A DNA stretch of 64,000 nt from Piper betle (taxonomy: Eukaryota; Streptophyta; Magnoliopsida; Piperales; Piperaceae), in contig JAURVB010014691.1 of assembly GCA_033002965.1 (NCBI GenBank), positions 1 to 64,000 on the forward strand, in the 5' to 3' direction. Below the pieces are notes generated by a model. That model did no database searches. It saw only the letters and a list, made by a program, of their open reading frames with translations, and was not told the DNA's origin. Below, in pieces: positions 47,701-59,859 of this stretch (the first letter of the stretch is position 1; each line of letters begins with the position of its first letter). The position numbers and the translations under genes are program-made.

Positions 47701-50700
47701 GTGGATGGCAAAGATGTTTATGTAGATGCTTATTATCCTTAGTGATAGGTATGCTATACGTACTGGTGAAGAATTGCTTCTCAGACTGTCAGATTTGAAG
47801 AGATTACGAGAGAATTGGAGTTCGGTTGTTATGGTAAGTTGTACATAACAGTTCTTAAATGGCTCTGTATGGAATGCTAGATTATTATGTATGGTATTAA
47901 TTTCAAACTTTTTGCAAATGATTATCCTGCTATGCTAGTTGTCCACTTGGCTCGTATACTTTCTTCATTTCATTTGGAATTATGCTGAATGTACCGGAAA
48001 GCAGAACTATGGTTCCACTTAACTATTGAGTTTTTTCCCCCTTTTCTGGAGGCATGAACTTGCACTTCACTATAAGAGGCTTTATTTAACTTGAGTTCAG
48101 TGGTTTCTATTGTGATCCATTGAGTTTCTCTTGAATCTCTTGAAATTATAACTCTGAATTAACTCTCTTAGATGTCTTAATTGTATTATGTTTGTAGTGT
48201 GTGTGTGAAGCAGGGAAATTTCATAATATTCGAGCTTTGGACATTTATTGTGAGGCATTGGATCCAGATCTCTGCATAAAATCTTCAGAATATTTTGTAG
48301 AACAAGATGGGCGTCCAAAAGTTTTTTCAACGGAAAATTGTACCCAATTCAGTGTTGAATGCGCTGATTTTTCTAAAAGACGGCCCATTGTGGAAGTAGT
48401 GCAGAAGCTAAGGTACACAGTTGGTTTTGCTTGTCGATTTGATACATGTTAGGGGATGGTTTCAACATTTGTGTCAGCCCGTGGGTGGGGGAGGTGCGCC
48501 GGGGTGTTTCCAGTTTCATTTTAGTTCTTTCTTTGTTCTTCATATGACCTATGAGAGATTTTGTTAACTTGGTGTCTTTTGGAGCATTAGTCTCTTCTTT
48601 CCTTCTTTTTTTTCTGTTGCACTTATAGTTTAGCAGTCTTTTGCTCATGAAATTTGTTGTGCAGAATGTTTACTTCATTTGTGATTGAATGAAAATTTAT
48701 CTTGTATAAACCTTAATAGGGAAGAAAAACGAGCTAACCTAGCACACTCTTCCCCTTAACTTAATTGAGAACTCTCACAATTACGCCAGTTTGGTCAGTC
48801 ATAAGGAAGTGTCTTATTTATGCTAAAGAAAATAAAAGAAATTATAAGAGAAAAAACTAAGACAAACCTAAACCTGATCGATTCTGTAATTCTGGTGGGA
48901 AGAGACTCAAAAATGCCAATTAAATCCCTAAACATGTAAAAATTGATAAGAATTTCATCAGTTCATAATGTGATGGAAGCAGAGATACTAATTTTTCTTG
49001 TATTTTTTTTGTTCTGGCATTAGCTTATATTCTTAGGTTTTTAATTTTTTAAAATTGCTTTTATTTTTGTAAATTTTGTTAAGGAGTCTCAAAAAGTTAA
49101 ATGGTATTTTCTGGTTAACTAGGACCCTTCAGCTAGCATCACTTTCTCCCCTTCTTCACACTTGGCAAGAATTGACTGAAGGAATGAAAGAGGTAACACT
49201 AGCTGATATATATGCTAATAATTAGATTTCATTTTCTATTTAGAGTGTGGAAGCTATTATACTTTTTGTTGCATGCCTCACGTGCACCAAGGATGACAAC
49301 CTTATGTATATGCTGAAGTATCTTAAAATTGTTTTTATTGTAGATCAATGAGAAAGTGAAAGAGCTGCAATTACAGTTGAAGGCCAAAGAAGGTGACAAT
49401 AGTTCTAAGGAGGGGCCAACTATCCGCAGGTAAAAAGTTTTATCGGTTTATCTATTTCCAGGTCTTCTGTCTCCAGTGTTTCATTTCTACTTTATTTGTG
49501 TTACATATTAGTATTTTGACTTGTTCTGTAATGTATTTTCTTCTGTAAGTTAGTTCCTATATATTAGCTAATTAGATCTTGCACATCTGCTGCATATCAG
49601 CTGTTAGTTTTGTATTTTAAATTTCAGCTTTAACAACCTTTGTAACTCCAGATTTCTATAAATAAAGTACTTACGATAATCTATTGATTACCTACTACCA
49701 TTCACTATTTGATTTGTCAACAATTAGATACTGTAGATTTTAAATGTTCAAGAATATAATGATCCATGAAGATAAGATTTATCAGTTATGTTTGTTTGCC
49801 ATCTTTTCATAGGAGCTCAGTATCTCTATCTTGTTTGGATGTGGAGAAGAAGTCACCTGTGCTAAATTACGAAGCTGCTTTGCTTTTAGAGTCTATGATC
49901 AGGTTATTTTTTGCATGGTTCCTACTGCGTACTTCAAAATCATGATCTAAGATACTTCATTCTACTGTTCACTATTCTATGAATTATGGTGCTATATCAA
50001 TTATGCTCTTTCCAGCTTCTTTTACCATTCTAAGCTTTTTTAGAGCTCGCATATTTCAATTCTTTGAAGAAGGTTCATTTTTTCAACGGTTGATTCTTTT
50101 TAACTTTATTCTCCATGTGTTTATGTTCACCACCTCTGGAACAGGAATTACATGATGCCCATGGAGTGTACCCCTTCTCATGAAATTATATGCTTTAAAG
50201 AAATTGGGCTGCTGCGGACTGTGAGTCATTGAAAAAGTGTCTTTGGTTGCATTTATCCAAAGTGGAGTTTTCAAAATTTGCTCTAGCATTTTCTAATGTC
50301 ACACTTTTTAAACTTTTCTCTTAATTGCTGTTACTTCTTAGTCTGTTAGAATCTAATCATTTTGCTGATTCGAGGCAGGCTCTAGTTGGGGATCCCAGGA
50401 GAGTTGTTCAGACAAATCTTCTGATGTCACCCACATTCATCCAGTGCAGATGCTGCAGCAAGGACCCAGCTTCTTTACAGCCAACCATGCATGATACGGC
50501 AATAATGTGAGCATCTTCTGTTTCTAACTTTCTCTAGGACATTGATTTTGTTCTTAAGCTGGAAAGAAAATAGGCTATATTTTCTTTCTTCTTCTTTTTT
50601 CTACTACTACTACTACTACTACCCGATACTCAAAGGGTGTTGGGGGCATGTTTCCTAAACTAGGATCTAAATTTTCTTTCTACATACATACAAATAAAAC

Positions 50701-51828
50701 TTAACTCCACTAATGCTCCTGATGGTACTGGGGCCTGTCAAAGGAGGAGGATTGGGGTTAGGAAAGACATTTGTCCATAAAAAAATTTCTATTAGAAAAT
50801 CACATGGATCCTGATTTAGGTATTTTTATTGGTATTTGGTGGAAGAAGTTGATGATGAAGAATATAAAAAGATCTAACTTGTTCATTGTAACTGAGAAGT
50901 AAATATATGTTACATTTGCCCAAAATTTCCTTTCATGAAAGCTGTTTCCTGGTTCTCCCGGTAAAGCTATTTAAACTCGTGAAAATGAACCCAGTTGCAG
51001 AGGGTAATATGAAAATATTAAACACGAATTCATTATGACATAAGGATCTACGTAACAATGTGTCTTTTGCTGAAATTAATATAAAATGATCTTGTATCAT
51101 GAGATCCTCTCATATTTTTGCTTACGTGAGATATTATTGATTAATATTATGAAAAGGTGACAGCTATGCAGTGCAAGCTTATGTTTAATGGGTAAGTGCA
51201 TATGTCTTTTACCCATTGTCAATTGAGACATTAGATTTGTCATAAAGGTACAAATTGTCGCAAGAACATGGTGACCTAATCAACTTGTACGATTGGTATC
51301 AATCTTTCAAAGTTGCTGTAAGTTCAAGCGTTAGGGGCAAGCGGAAGGCTAAGCAGTCACCAAAGTCGAAGAAAAGAAAAGTTGATACTCCAATGGAAGA
51401 GCCTAACGAAGCTTTACTCCAGTATCCTAAATTGACAATCATATTCTCCATTTTCTCGCATCTATCTGTTATTGAACTTTTTTGGTTTTTTTTCTTTTAA
51501 AAAAAGCATTAAGTGGTCTATCAGATATAGATAATTCATGGTAATCACATTGTTTAGGAGTAAGAGGGGGTGTTTCTCCACAACAGATAATCACGGAAGA
51601 ATGATGTCAGTGGCCGGATCCTGTATGAGCTTAAAATAGATGGTCATGGTCTTTTCTTGTGTTTAAGGTTGAAATCCGGGTCCCGTGCTTAGTAGCGGAC
51701 TCCTTAATTGAAAACTCAGAGCCAGATTTTGCAGAGCTGTTGTTGAGCTACAAATAACCGGGCTGCTGCGAATGCCCAGCAAGCGGAGGCCAGATTTTGT
51801 GCAGAGAATTGCTTGTGGACTGTGGTAA
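44788..51828 (+). CDS. ORC3: Origin recognition complex subunit 3 (17 exons, 737 aa)
   Basis: Exons: 44788-44850, 44949-45149, 45238-45412, 45564-45733, 45821-45951, 46348-46621, 46706-46780, 47536-47621, 47743-47833, 48198-48412, 49123-49192, 49344-49429, 49813-49902, 50145-50220, 50379-50506, 51248-51421 and 51720-51828. They join in frame to 737 codons plus TAA, close to the plant ORC3 length. Recognisable blocks are RRKIDLSSPTPP near the N-terminus, KNVEFVDDLLTFHELG, ALASWYIEPEHFDKPVVVII with EDMERCDG (the AAA+-like core, lacking a canonical Walker A), EWAVKLPVILVFGVATTVDA, VACVKHFALEPLSFLGRG, and the C-terminal HGDLINLYDWYQSF, Lys-rich KRKAKQSPKSKKRK (likely nuclear signal) and MPSKRRPDFVQRIACGLW. 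ORC3 is a core subunit of the complex that marks replication origins in the nucleus. The weakest joints are exon 4 (acceptor gcaaag) and the exon 7 donor (ctg|gttaat). Confidence 0.95.
46881..47091. repeat. Direct repeat inside ORC3 intron 7
   Basis: A segment of about 44 bp ('ttctactaatcgtg.actgggttgagcctggtgaa.gattg') occurs at about 46884-46924 and again at about 47047-47087, offset 163 bp, with few differences. It reflects a local duplication of intron sequence. Confidence 0.8.
50601..50622. repeat. (CTA)n microsatellite in ORC3 intron 15
   Basis: Seven CTA triplets in a T-rich intron. Confidence 0.9.
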
Positions 51829-53600
51829 CATTGCAGTAATGGAGGCTCATTATTGTAGAGATCATCTTCTGAAAATAGAGGGGGTTGCATGGGATCACAG
51901 TGGGACACGTGAATCGGCGAAAGAGGACTGTGTATGACAACACTGCGCAGTTCACGAGGTGTGGTATCACTTGTCCATGAAAGGACATAAAAATTTGATG
52001 CAATCAACTAGAGGACTGAGGGCATTGTCCTCCTGGTTTACATATTTCACATGCCCAACTAAACAGAATTCGATTAAATTATGAGCTTCCAGATAGTTTG
52101 CCATGGCAGCGTGTCAACCATCATGAACGATTGTTTTCCTCTGATGTGTGTGGGAGGTAAAGATGCTTGGCAGGCTCCACTATTTACAAGTTATATGGAG
52201 GTTTCCGTGACTTTGTTTGTCCTGCCTTCTTTATTTATTTTGATGGTTGCAGGAAGCTTTGAAATTTACATTATTGACTGCTCATGTGTGGCTTTAAAAT
52301 TGATTTTGGCTGGTATTGAGCATGAGTTTTTACTCTTGTATTTCCAGGTTGGTATAACATTGTGTTGACGCTGAAGTTTGTTTTCTTTTTTTATTGTTTG
52401 CACATCAAAGTTTACTCCACGTACCCAACACATGTAAAGGTTGAGAGCCCGCCCACGGACGAGTCCAGATTATATGGTCTGCCAACAGATTTATTTAGCG
52501 CGAGAACCTGATATTTGTAAGGTTTTTTTTACCACTTAGTTTTTATATTATGAAAATATCCTTTTAATTTATACGGTAATTGATAAAAAGAATATTTGAT
52601 AGTTTTTCGATTTTTAAGGAATAAAAGATTTCTTGTTGCATATTATATGATACGGTATAAACACGCACACAGGAAGAAAAGATTTCTTGTTCTACTTGGC
52701 TCTAATGGAGTAGATCGCTTTCTCACTCCCATTGATGGAAATTGTGGCAGAGGGACAGCTAAATCTGTTTCATGGCCGAAACAGGGAAATAACGTGACTT
52801 GTTTTTGTGGTTGTGGTGGAGCTGAACCCTACGGAATCCAATCCCTGCAATCTCAACAGTCTCACTCTTCAAAAGAACAAAAAAAACCGCATTGTTTATA
52901 AGAAAAAGTTAAAATAAAAAATGGTAAAGAGCAAGGGTGCCTGTCTGCCTGTCTAGTCAATTTTGGTTGTTACGTAATCAGGGTTGTTTTTAGAGGACAT
53001 TCGATTAGATAATAAAAAACCCAATAAACATTTTTCATGCGACGTGTTTCCAGTATCGCGCTGTGTTTTAAGGGGCTACCATCTAATACGATCATTGTGC
53101 GACATGCCGTTTATCATCTTTTGAGAAAAATAAAAGAAGAATCTTCAAGCAAGAAAGAACTTAAAAGAGGGATCAATGATTTGATATGCAAATGAAAATT
53201 TAATATTTTGTCTCAATAGTCTTCAGTCTATTACATATGTTTCTCACCTATTTGGTTGTATGCATATTTTTGAGTTTGTCCCGCAATGCATTATTCTAGA
53301 GGAATCATGATGCTCTACTGACATTTTCTACTCATCTCCACCGACATTATAAAATAAAAGATAAGGCATTAATTATGATTTATGAAATCTAATTGATGTA
53401 ATTAGCGGAATAAATCGTAGGTGATGAAGGTGAGTGTTGAATTTACACAAAATATTTTTCGTTACAGAGGAATGATGAAATTATTTTCCTTCAGAAAAAG
53501 AAGGCAAAGCATCATATCGTTACTCAGTCAATTGCCACCCACGTTAATACATGTCACGTACACATCACCCACTCAATGATTTGGTCCATCAATATGACAA
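51829..53600. other. ORC3 3' flank and promoter region of the CDI-like gene
   Basis: No conserved coding sequence. The first several hundred bases are probably ORC3 3' untranslated region. 'aaaagatttcttgtt' occurs twice at 52624 and 52678. The right end is the promoter of the next gene. Confidence 0.35.
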
Positions 53601-53610
53601 TTATATAAAC
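53601..53610 (+). promoter_or_regulatory. TATA box of the CDI-like gene
   Basis: The sequence ttatataaac stands 57-66 bases before the ATG, followed by a C-rich leader starting about 25-35 bases on. This is the normal plant core-promoter spacing with a short leader. Confidence 0.7.
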
Positions 53611-53666
53611 CCAAGTCCTCCCACTTGATCTCTCCCATCCCACTCCATCACAATTAGCACAAGAAA

Positions 53667-55019
53667 ATGGCGTCCGCCATGGCCAACACTACATCAGTAG
53701 GAAGCTACAATGCCACTCCGAGCTCGAGTGTCGCTTCCAAGGACGTCTCCCATGCTTCCCCCAACATGGGTGCTGACAATGGCGCCGACCCAGCAAACCT
53801 CCCCTTCAAGATCTTCATCGGCTACGACCACCGCGAAGACATCGCCTACAGAGTGTGCTGCCACTCCATCCTCAAGAGGGCCTCCATCCCCGTCCAAATC
53901 CACCCCATCAAGCAGTCGGAGCTGCGCGCCAATGGCGTCTACTGGAGGGAGAGAGGCGCCACCGAGAGCACCGATTTCTCCTTTACTCGCTTCCTCACCC
54001 CTTACCTCGCCGGCTTCCATGGCTGGGCAATGTTCATCGACTGCGACTTCCTTTACACTGCCGACGTGATGGAGCTCACCCAGCTCATTGACGACAGGTA
54101 CGTTATCTAATATTTTGGATTATTGACGGCCTCCTTTCTGAAAGCTCAAGTGGATAATAGTCACTAATGCGGTGGGGGAAAAAATGGCTTCTTTTTAATA
54201 ATATCGACAATTTCAGACTATTTTTTAAAATTTTTTATAAAATAAAATTAAAAAACCGATCTTACTTAAATTCTATTGGTGTAACAATATCAAATATCTG
54301 ACAAAGAAACGTAAGTTCTTTGGGTAAAAACAAGAGGGTGGATAAAAAATATAAATGACTGGTCTGTGGGTATTTTTGCCAGCAAAGCCCAAGTTAGATG
54401 GAACATTCAATCTTACTTTGGAGCGTGATTGAGCAACCTTGTATGAAATATGAAGAAAGGTCCCCCCACTCCCCCCTCTAAAAAGAAAACCAACAAAAAC
54501 CATTTTTAATAGTAAGAACGAGGCATTTAATTTAATCTTTGACCCAGTGTAAATATTTTAATAAAAGTAATCAATTTGGTATATGCCTTGGACAGGTACG
54601 CTATAATGTGTGTGCACCACGACTACACCCCAAAGGAGACGACGAAGATGGATGGGGTGGTGCAGACAGTGTACCCAAGAAAGAACTGGTCTTCCATGGT
54701 ACTGTACAACTGCTCCCATCCTAAAAACAGAGCACTCACCCCGGAGCTAGTGAGCACTCAGACTGGTGCATTCCTCCATAGATTTATGTGGCTTGAGGAC
54801 CATGAGATTGGTAGAATCCCCTTTGCTTGGAATTTCTTGGTAGGTCACAATGTGGTCGATCAGAAGGATCCCGCCACCTTCCCCAAGGCCATCCATTACA
54901 CCTGTGGGGGTCCCTGGTTTGAGGACTACAAGAACTGCGAGTTTGCAGATGTTTGGGGGAATGAGATGGAAGAGTACACAAATGAGGCAACAAAGGAGGC
55001 AGCAGAAGAATATAAATAG
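53667..55019 (+). CDS. CDI: CDI-like nucleotide-diphospho-sugar transferase (two exons, 284 aa), stop codon provided by a MITE
   Basis: Exons 53667-54097 and 54596-55019 join through a GT-AG intron splitting an Arg codon. The product is 284 aa. After a low-complexity N-terminus (about 1-44), the conserved fold starts at PFKIFIGYDHREDIAYRVC. WAMFIDCDFLY holds a DxD-type metal and nucleotide-sugar motif at residues 125-127. YAIMCVHHDY, GVVQTVYPRKNWSSMVLYNC, TQTGAFLHRFMWLED, NFLVGHNVV and AIHYTCGGPWF follow. These match the plant CDI family (nucleotide-diphospho-sugar transferase superfamily; implicated in pollen germination in Arabidopsis), whose sugar substrate I cannot infer. The last three bases, TAG, are the first three of an inserted hAT-like element. 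Without it the frame would read two codons further to TGA. The name CDI is from recall of the family, without a search. Confidence 0.93.
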
Positions 55020-55507
55020 GGGTGCTAACAACTCAATGTTCGCTCGATTTCGTTTAAATTAAAGCTTGATTTGAATTAAGCAGTACTATCAATTTCGTTT
55101 AAATTAAAGCTCAATTTGAATCAAGCAAGTACCAGTATGGCTCGAATCGATTCGAAGCTCGATAATTTATGCTCGATATTTTGTAGTTAATATAATTTTT
55201 ACATAGCCATCTATATAAAATATAAAAAATTAATAAATATAATTATATGATATGACAGTTTTATGCAATAATACAATAATTTAATTTCCAAATAAGTTTT
55301 TTACATAAAATTAAATTGAAATTAAACTATTTTAACTTTCAAAATTAATTTTATTTCAAGTTATTTAAAAATATATATATATACAAATAATAATCAAGCT
55401 AATTCATCTTTAAGTCGAACTTTTTGAGCTCGACTCGAACTCGAAACAAATGAATTTAAGTTTGAACACGTCAAATTCGACTCAACTCACTCAATTAACG
55501 CCCCCTA
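55017..55507. mobile_element. hAT-like MITE, 491 bp, inserted at the end of the CDI-like coding region
   Basis: The termini TAGGGGTGCTAACAACTCA and, on the other strand, TAGGGGGCGTTAATTGAGT form an inverted repeat. The flanks aatataaa (55009-55016) and aatacaag (55508-55515) agree at 6 of 8, consistent with an old 8-bp target duplication. The interior carries 'tttaaattaaagctyratttgaatyaagca' twice (55055-55084 and 55099-55128) and 'gctcgaatcgattcgaagctcg' text. It has no coding frame. It now forms the start of the gene's 3' untranslated region. Confidence 0.8.
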
Positions 55508-55515
55508 AATACAAG

Positions 55516-56107
55516 AATGTTTGATTAGAGGAGCCACAGATATCGTTATATATGATTATGGTACATTAAACTCGGTGTTTGATGCCTGTTCTTGAGGCAT
55601 ATCCGTGTGCAGCTTGCTTCAACTTCTTATCATATTGGCAATTTCTTTTCCAAGCATCATATTCACACTTTCATTGTGTAAAGTTCACGTTTGAGGGGAT
55701 TCATGTTGCCTAAGTTTGACAAATGGTACGTAAACCTTTAATCGTGAAGGTCAAAAATGAGAAATATAGACTTGCAGCTGTTGCAGTATCCCTCCACATC
55801 ATGTCGTTTCTTTTGCTGTCCCATGAAGAGATTTTCTTATGGTTTATGTAGGAAGAGTCGGCCGCCAAAATGGCCGCTACAGAATTTGCCGGGTAAATAA
55901 TCGGCCATTTTCTGCGAGGGCCTAACAAAATCCAAGAACTCGTGATGACCCATGCAACAGGTGTAGACCACAATTTTAACCTGAGCATGACCCATCAAAG
56001 ACGAGAAGAATGATGCAGTAAAAAGAAAAGAGAGGATAGCAAACAATTTTCTCTTCATTGAACTAAACCTAGCAGGAATACACACTATCGTCCATATCGA
56101 GCAAAGT
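55516..56107. other. Spacer between convergent genes
   Basis: Likely contains the 3' untranslated region of the minus-strand coiled-coil gene. A minus-strand frame at 55837-56085 starts with a signal-like hydrophobic stretch (MKRKLFAILSFLFTASFF) but has no further recognisable content. Confidence 0.35.
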
Positions 56108-57385
56108 CTATAAGATATTGGGAACTTGTGATTCTAGCTTCACCTGCAATTCTTTGATCGTCGAGTGAAGCTCAGACTGCTGGTCTTTGTAAGTCCGTAG
56201 AAGAAACTCCTTCCCAGCAATTACATCCTTCAGCTCGACCACTTCTGTCTTTAAAGCCTCATACCTATCTAATGACTCTTCCCTAGTTCTATCATCATCA
56301 CCAAACTGAAGCTCTAAATTATTGTCCAAGTCACGAAATCCATTTACATGTTCATGTTTAATAGGTTTTCCGAGATTTGGCCTTTCAGTTGGCCTTGTTT
56401 CAGCAACACAGTGGTCTGCTATTGCCTTCCTCAATCTCTGAATCTCCATTGCAGAATCAAAAAGTTCCCGATTTGCAGAATCAAACTGAGAGTGCAACTG
56501 CGCACACTTTGATATTTGAGCCCTAAGAGAATTTTGAAGCTCAGTAATTTGAGCCTGCATTTCCAAAATCATTTCATCCCTTCTTTTCAGCTGGTGGCGG
56601 AGCTTTTGCAACACTTCTTTTTGCTAAAAACATCAGATCCGCATTCTGATACACAAGGCGAATCTGAGCTGTTTGAGTAAAATGGCTTCCGAGGAAGTTC
56701 CAGGCGCTCGGGGGATGATGCCCATACCAGACCATTTTCTCTCATAGCTTCTGTTCCTGGAATAGTTGCTAAGGGTAGTGACAAGTCCAGCTCTTTTGAT
56801 GCTGGACTGTGAAGGGGTTGCTTCATCTCCACTGTACCTTCCGATATTCCTGCTAAACAACAAGTTTCAAACTTAGCATTTATGACTGCATAACTGCTCT
56901 CCTCATACTCAGGTTTAGATAAGCTTTGTGAGAACAGCATTTAAGGAATACTGGTAAAGTTTTTAAATCTATGTTTTTGATAATTTGTCCTCGGGAAGGT
57001 TTTTGACAATACCAGAGAAACAGCGACAGGATCCATCTTCACTCTGCTCAAAACAATACATACTAGAATGTGGACGGTCACTTCCAGACCTTCCCTTACG
57101 GCTAAAGTTGATATTTCCTGGAAAAAAGAGACATGTAGATTTCCAATTTATGCCTGTAAAGTAAGACCAAAGTACTTCAAGTCAGACAAATTCCGAACCT
57201 TTCAAATCATTAGAAGTATCTACTGGCCTTTTAGCAGTAAAAGCTTGCTTAAGTTTGCACCCAATTTTAATGGAAAGGGTAGTCAACACTGCCCCGCCCA
57301 CAATAAGAACCCAATTCAAACCCTCAGAATTATCCTGATTCGATCTTTGACCCCTCAATGCTTTCCTTTCAGTCTTTGGTCTCAT
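56108..57385 (-). pseudogene. Membrane-anchored coiled-coil protein gene (three exons) with a one-base frame break
   Basis: On the minus strand, exons 57385-57199, 57117-57013 and 56849-56108 are joined by GT-AG introns. Order: MRPKTERK start, one hydrophobic helix at about residues 23-39 (GLNWVLIVGGAVLTTLSI), a Cys/Ser-rich linker with SSMYCFEQ, a segment LVWASSPERLELPRKPF, then a long coiled coil (KLRHQLKRRDEMILEMQAQI to the C-terminus VKLESQVPNIL). Near 56626 the frame breaks: DVFSKK must be followed by VLQKLRHQLKRR, but one base is missing in a run of A and G. The frame would otherwise give about 344 codons. Everything else is intact, so this is either a recent inactivating deletion or a base-calling error. 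The family occurs across plants, and I know no assigned function. Classified as broken because of the shift only. Confidence 0.8.
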
Positions 57386-58860
57386 CTTACTATGCAAATC
57401 AATTGTTATAGCTATTTGAAAGTGGACAAATAGTTACAACATAGATGAGTCTGCAAAAATGAGAAGGGTACTGTAAAAAAAAATGGAACAGAAACTAACT
57501 TGATAGCCATTTAAATCAAACATGAAGGTTATTGACAACAATTTGTAATGTTTCATTACAAAGACATTGCATATATGTTATAATCAAAATCTCAATATAA
57601 ATTAACATCAATACAATGAATCCTACAAGTTATTGTCCACCAAGAATTAAAAAATTGGGCTCAGAGACATGGATTATTTTTTTCCTATCCAATAACAAAC
57701 CTATCCAGCAGTCAGAGAAAATAAAGGCACAAATTCTATCATCATCCATCAATCTATTTTAACTACTTTCAGTGATCAAAGTTCTTTCATAATCCTCTCA
57801 TTTGGTCAGTCATTTAACGCAAAAATTTAACTACCCACACTATTTTATTGTTGCTCCCTTCTCTTTAAATTAAATCAACTCGTTTTCAATAAATAATAAC
57901 TTAAAACTGACCTAGGGGCATTGTTTTTGCATACCTGACCATCCTATTCTCCTCTCCTAATTTCCACTGAAAAATGATGATTCTGAACTTTTCAAGCAAT
58001 GAAAGTAAAGAATAAGAACCCGAGGCACCAACCAGTTTAAATAGACGGCGGAACATCTAAAACTAAAAAAATTCACATACTCAGTTTCTTCCTTAGTGGC
58101 TTTTTACCTATAAACGGCCACTGAAACAAAATCATTTTGCTTTACTATCCCGACATTTGGATATTCGCACTACCCAACACTGCACATTGTTATATGCCCA
58201 GACGGTGGACCAGAATGACAATATTCTTCTTCTTCTTCTTCCACTTGATACCTGTTGTTCAACAAGGATCCAAGTGATTTTGAATGTCTGGGCTTGGGAC
58301 CGGCAATACGCAAGCATTGGCAGAGTTGAAGACCAGAATGTCAATGCTCAGACTTAAAAACTCTACTGTCCAAGCATCCAAACAATGCTATCTACATTTG
58401 ATTCATAAAAAAAGTAAAGCAGGTGACATAGCAGCAGATGCAATGCAGGTTCAAATGAGCAAACGAAAATCAAAGGCAAGCATAACGAGAACCCTAAAAT
58501 CATAAACGCCCATCCATCCCCATCCAAGGATGTCGACCATCAACCCAATCAAATGCACACACACAAGCATCGAAGATTTCAGATTACGAACCCAACAGCA
58601 CAAATGGCCATTAAAGAAAGACCACGAATAAACGGAGAAAGGGGGCGAAGTACCGAAGGGGCCACAACCATGAACAACAATAAGAGCGAGCTTCAGGAAA
58701 ACAGAGGCCCGATGGCGGCGCTAACGAGGTCCGGCCGCCGCTGCCCACCGACGTCGCCGGAGGTGGAGCGGTCGCCGGAGAAGAGCTCCGGCGGTCGCCG
58801 CCGTCGCCGGAGGCGTCGAGATAACGGCGTAGGGAGTGGCGGCGCAAAACCCTGGTTCCG
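57386..58860 (-). other. 5' leader region of the coiled-coil gene (probable leader intron and GC-rich first exon)
   Basis: No conserved coding sequence. A GC-rich block at 58700-58860 stands 1.3 kb upstream of the ATG, with AT-rich, intron-like DNA between. A leader exon at the GC-rich block with an intron down to near the ATG is the simplest reading, but splice sites were not fixed. Confidence 0.35.
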
Positions 58861-59278
58861 TTGGGATTTGGCCGCTACCCTTTCGCAATTACTAGCCCAC
58901 TCCTCCCTGGACACGTCAGCCGACACGTGCCAGGTTTTGTCGCCGTCAACGTCAACAGTCCACCCGCGCCGCCGGTCAGCCGCCGGAGCCGCTCCGGTGT
59001 CCGATCGCACCTCGTTTGGTCCTCCTGCTATTAACGATCTCTTCCCCATTCGCATATTTGTATACTTTTTTTTTTTGGCCAACGACTTTTTTTATTGGTG
59101 GGTTCTTTGTTCCCTTTCGTAAAGCAGCTTCCTTGTAATAATAATATTTGTAAAAGAAGTTACAATTAAACGGTGTCTTCATGTACTATTCACGATGTAA
59201 GGCTGCCTAATATAATATTCACCATTTAAATTTTATAATAACTTAAGTACCCTTGCACGTTAAACACTACCTTGCACG
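58861..59278. other. Spacer, probable promoter of the coiled-coil gene
   Basis: Contains 'gacacgtcagccgacacgtgcc' at about 58909-58930, with ACGT-core (G-box-like cacgtg) motifs that could be bZIP/bHLH sites. Function is not shown. Confidence 0.35.
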
Positions 59279-59286
59279 TGATACAG

Positions 59287-59851
59287 TAGGGACGTAAATA
59301 AGTCAAATTTATTTGTAATTATTTTATGTTCGGTTTGATTTAGTTTAAATTTATTTTCGTTAATTTTGTGCTCGAAAAAATACTCGGCTTTTACGTTCAT
59401 CTCGATTCGGCTTGAACTTGTGCTCGTTAATTTTGTGTTTGAAAAAATATTCGGCTTGAAATAAATAGCTCTTTGAACAACGAACAAAGGTTGAGCTAAG
59501 GAGTATTCAGCTCAGCTTAGCTCGAAACTTGAGTTCGATATATTTAAGTTCGAAAAAATACTCGGTTCGACTTGACTTGTCAATACTATTGAGGTCATAT
59601 TGAATTTATATAGTGTTAGAAAGAAAAATTTTGATCCTATATAAATTGAGCACGAGTCAAGTACAAATATTCATTTGACTCGAGCTCTGCATGAAAATAT
59701 AGCGAGTCAAACTCAAATACTATAAATTTTGAACGAGTTAGGCTCGACACATAATACATCAAGCTCGTCAAGCACTCAGACAAACTCAAACATATTTGTT
59801 AAAAATCACGTCAAATTCAAAAACATCTTGTCAGGCTCATTTACACCCATA
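59287..59851. mobile_element. hAT-like MITE, 565 bp, sister of the copy at 28105-28597
   Basis: It starts TAGGGACGTAAATAAGTC and ends CTCATTTACACCCATA (other strand TATGGGTGTAAATGAG), an inverted repeat. The flanks tgatacag (59279-59286) and ttatacac (59852-59859) agree at 6 of 8. It aligns end to end with 28105-28597 in the same orientation and keeps an extra internal stretch near 59330-59400. It has no coding frame. Confidence 0.8.
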
Positions 59852-59859
59852 TTATACAC

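Noticed and set aside
52596..52901. 101-codon frame downstream of ORC3
   Set aside because: No recognisable domain or supporting exon. Likely chance in spacer DNA.
55837..56085. Minus-strand frame with a signal-peptide-like start
   Set aside because: Only about 73 codons from the inner Met, no conserved features, and lies where the 3' untranslated region of the coiled-coil gene should be.
58553..59122. 189-codon plus-strand frame
   Set aside because: Antisense to the GC-rich leader of the coiled-coil gene. Low-complexity Arg/Ser/Pro composition and no family resemblance.
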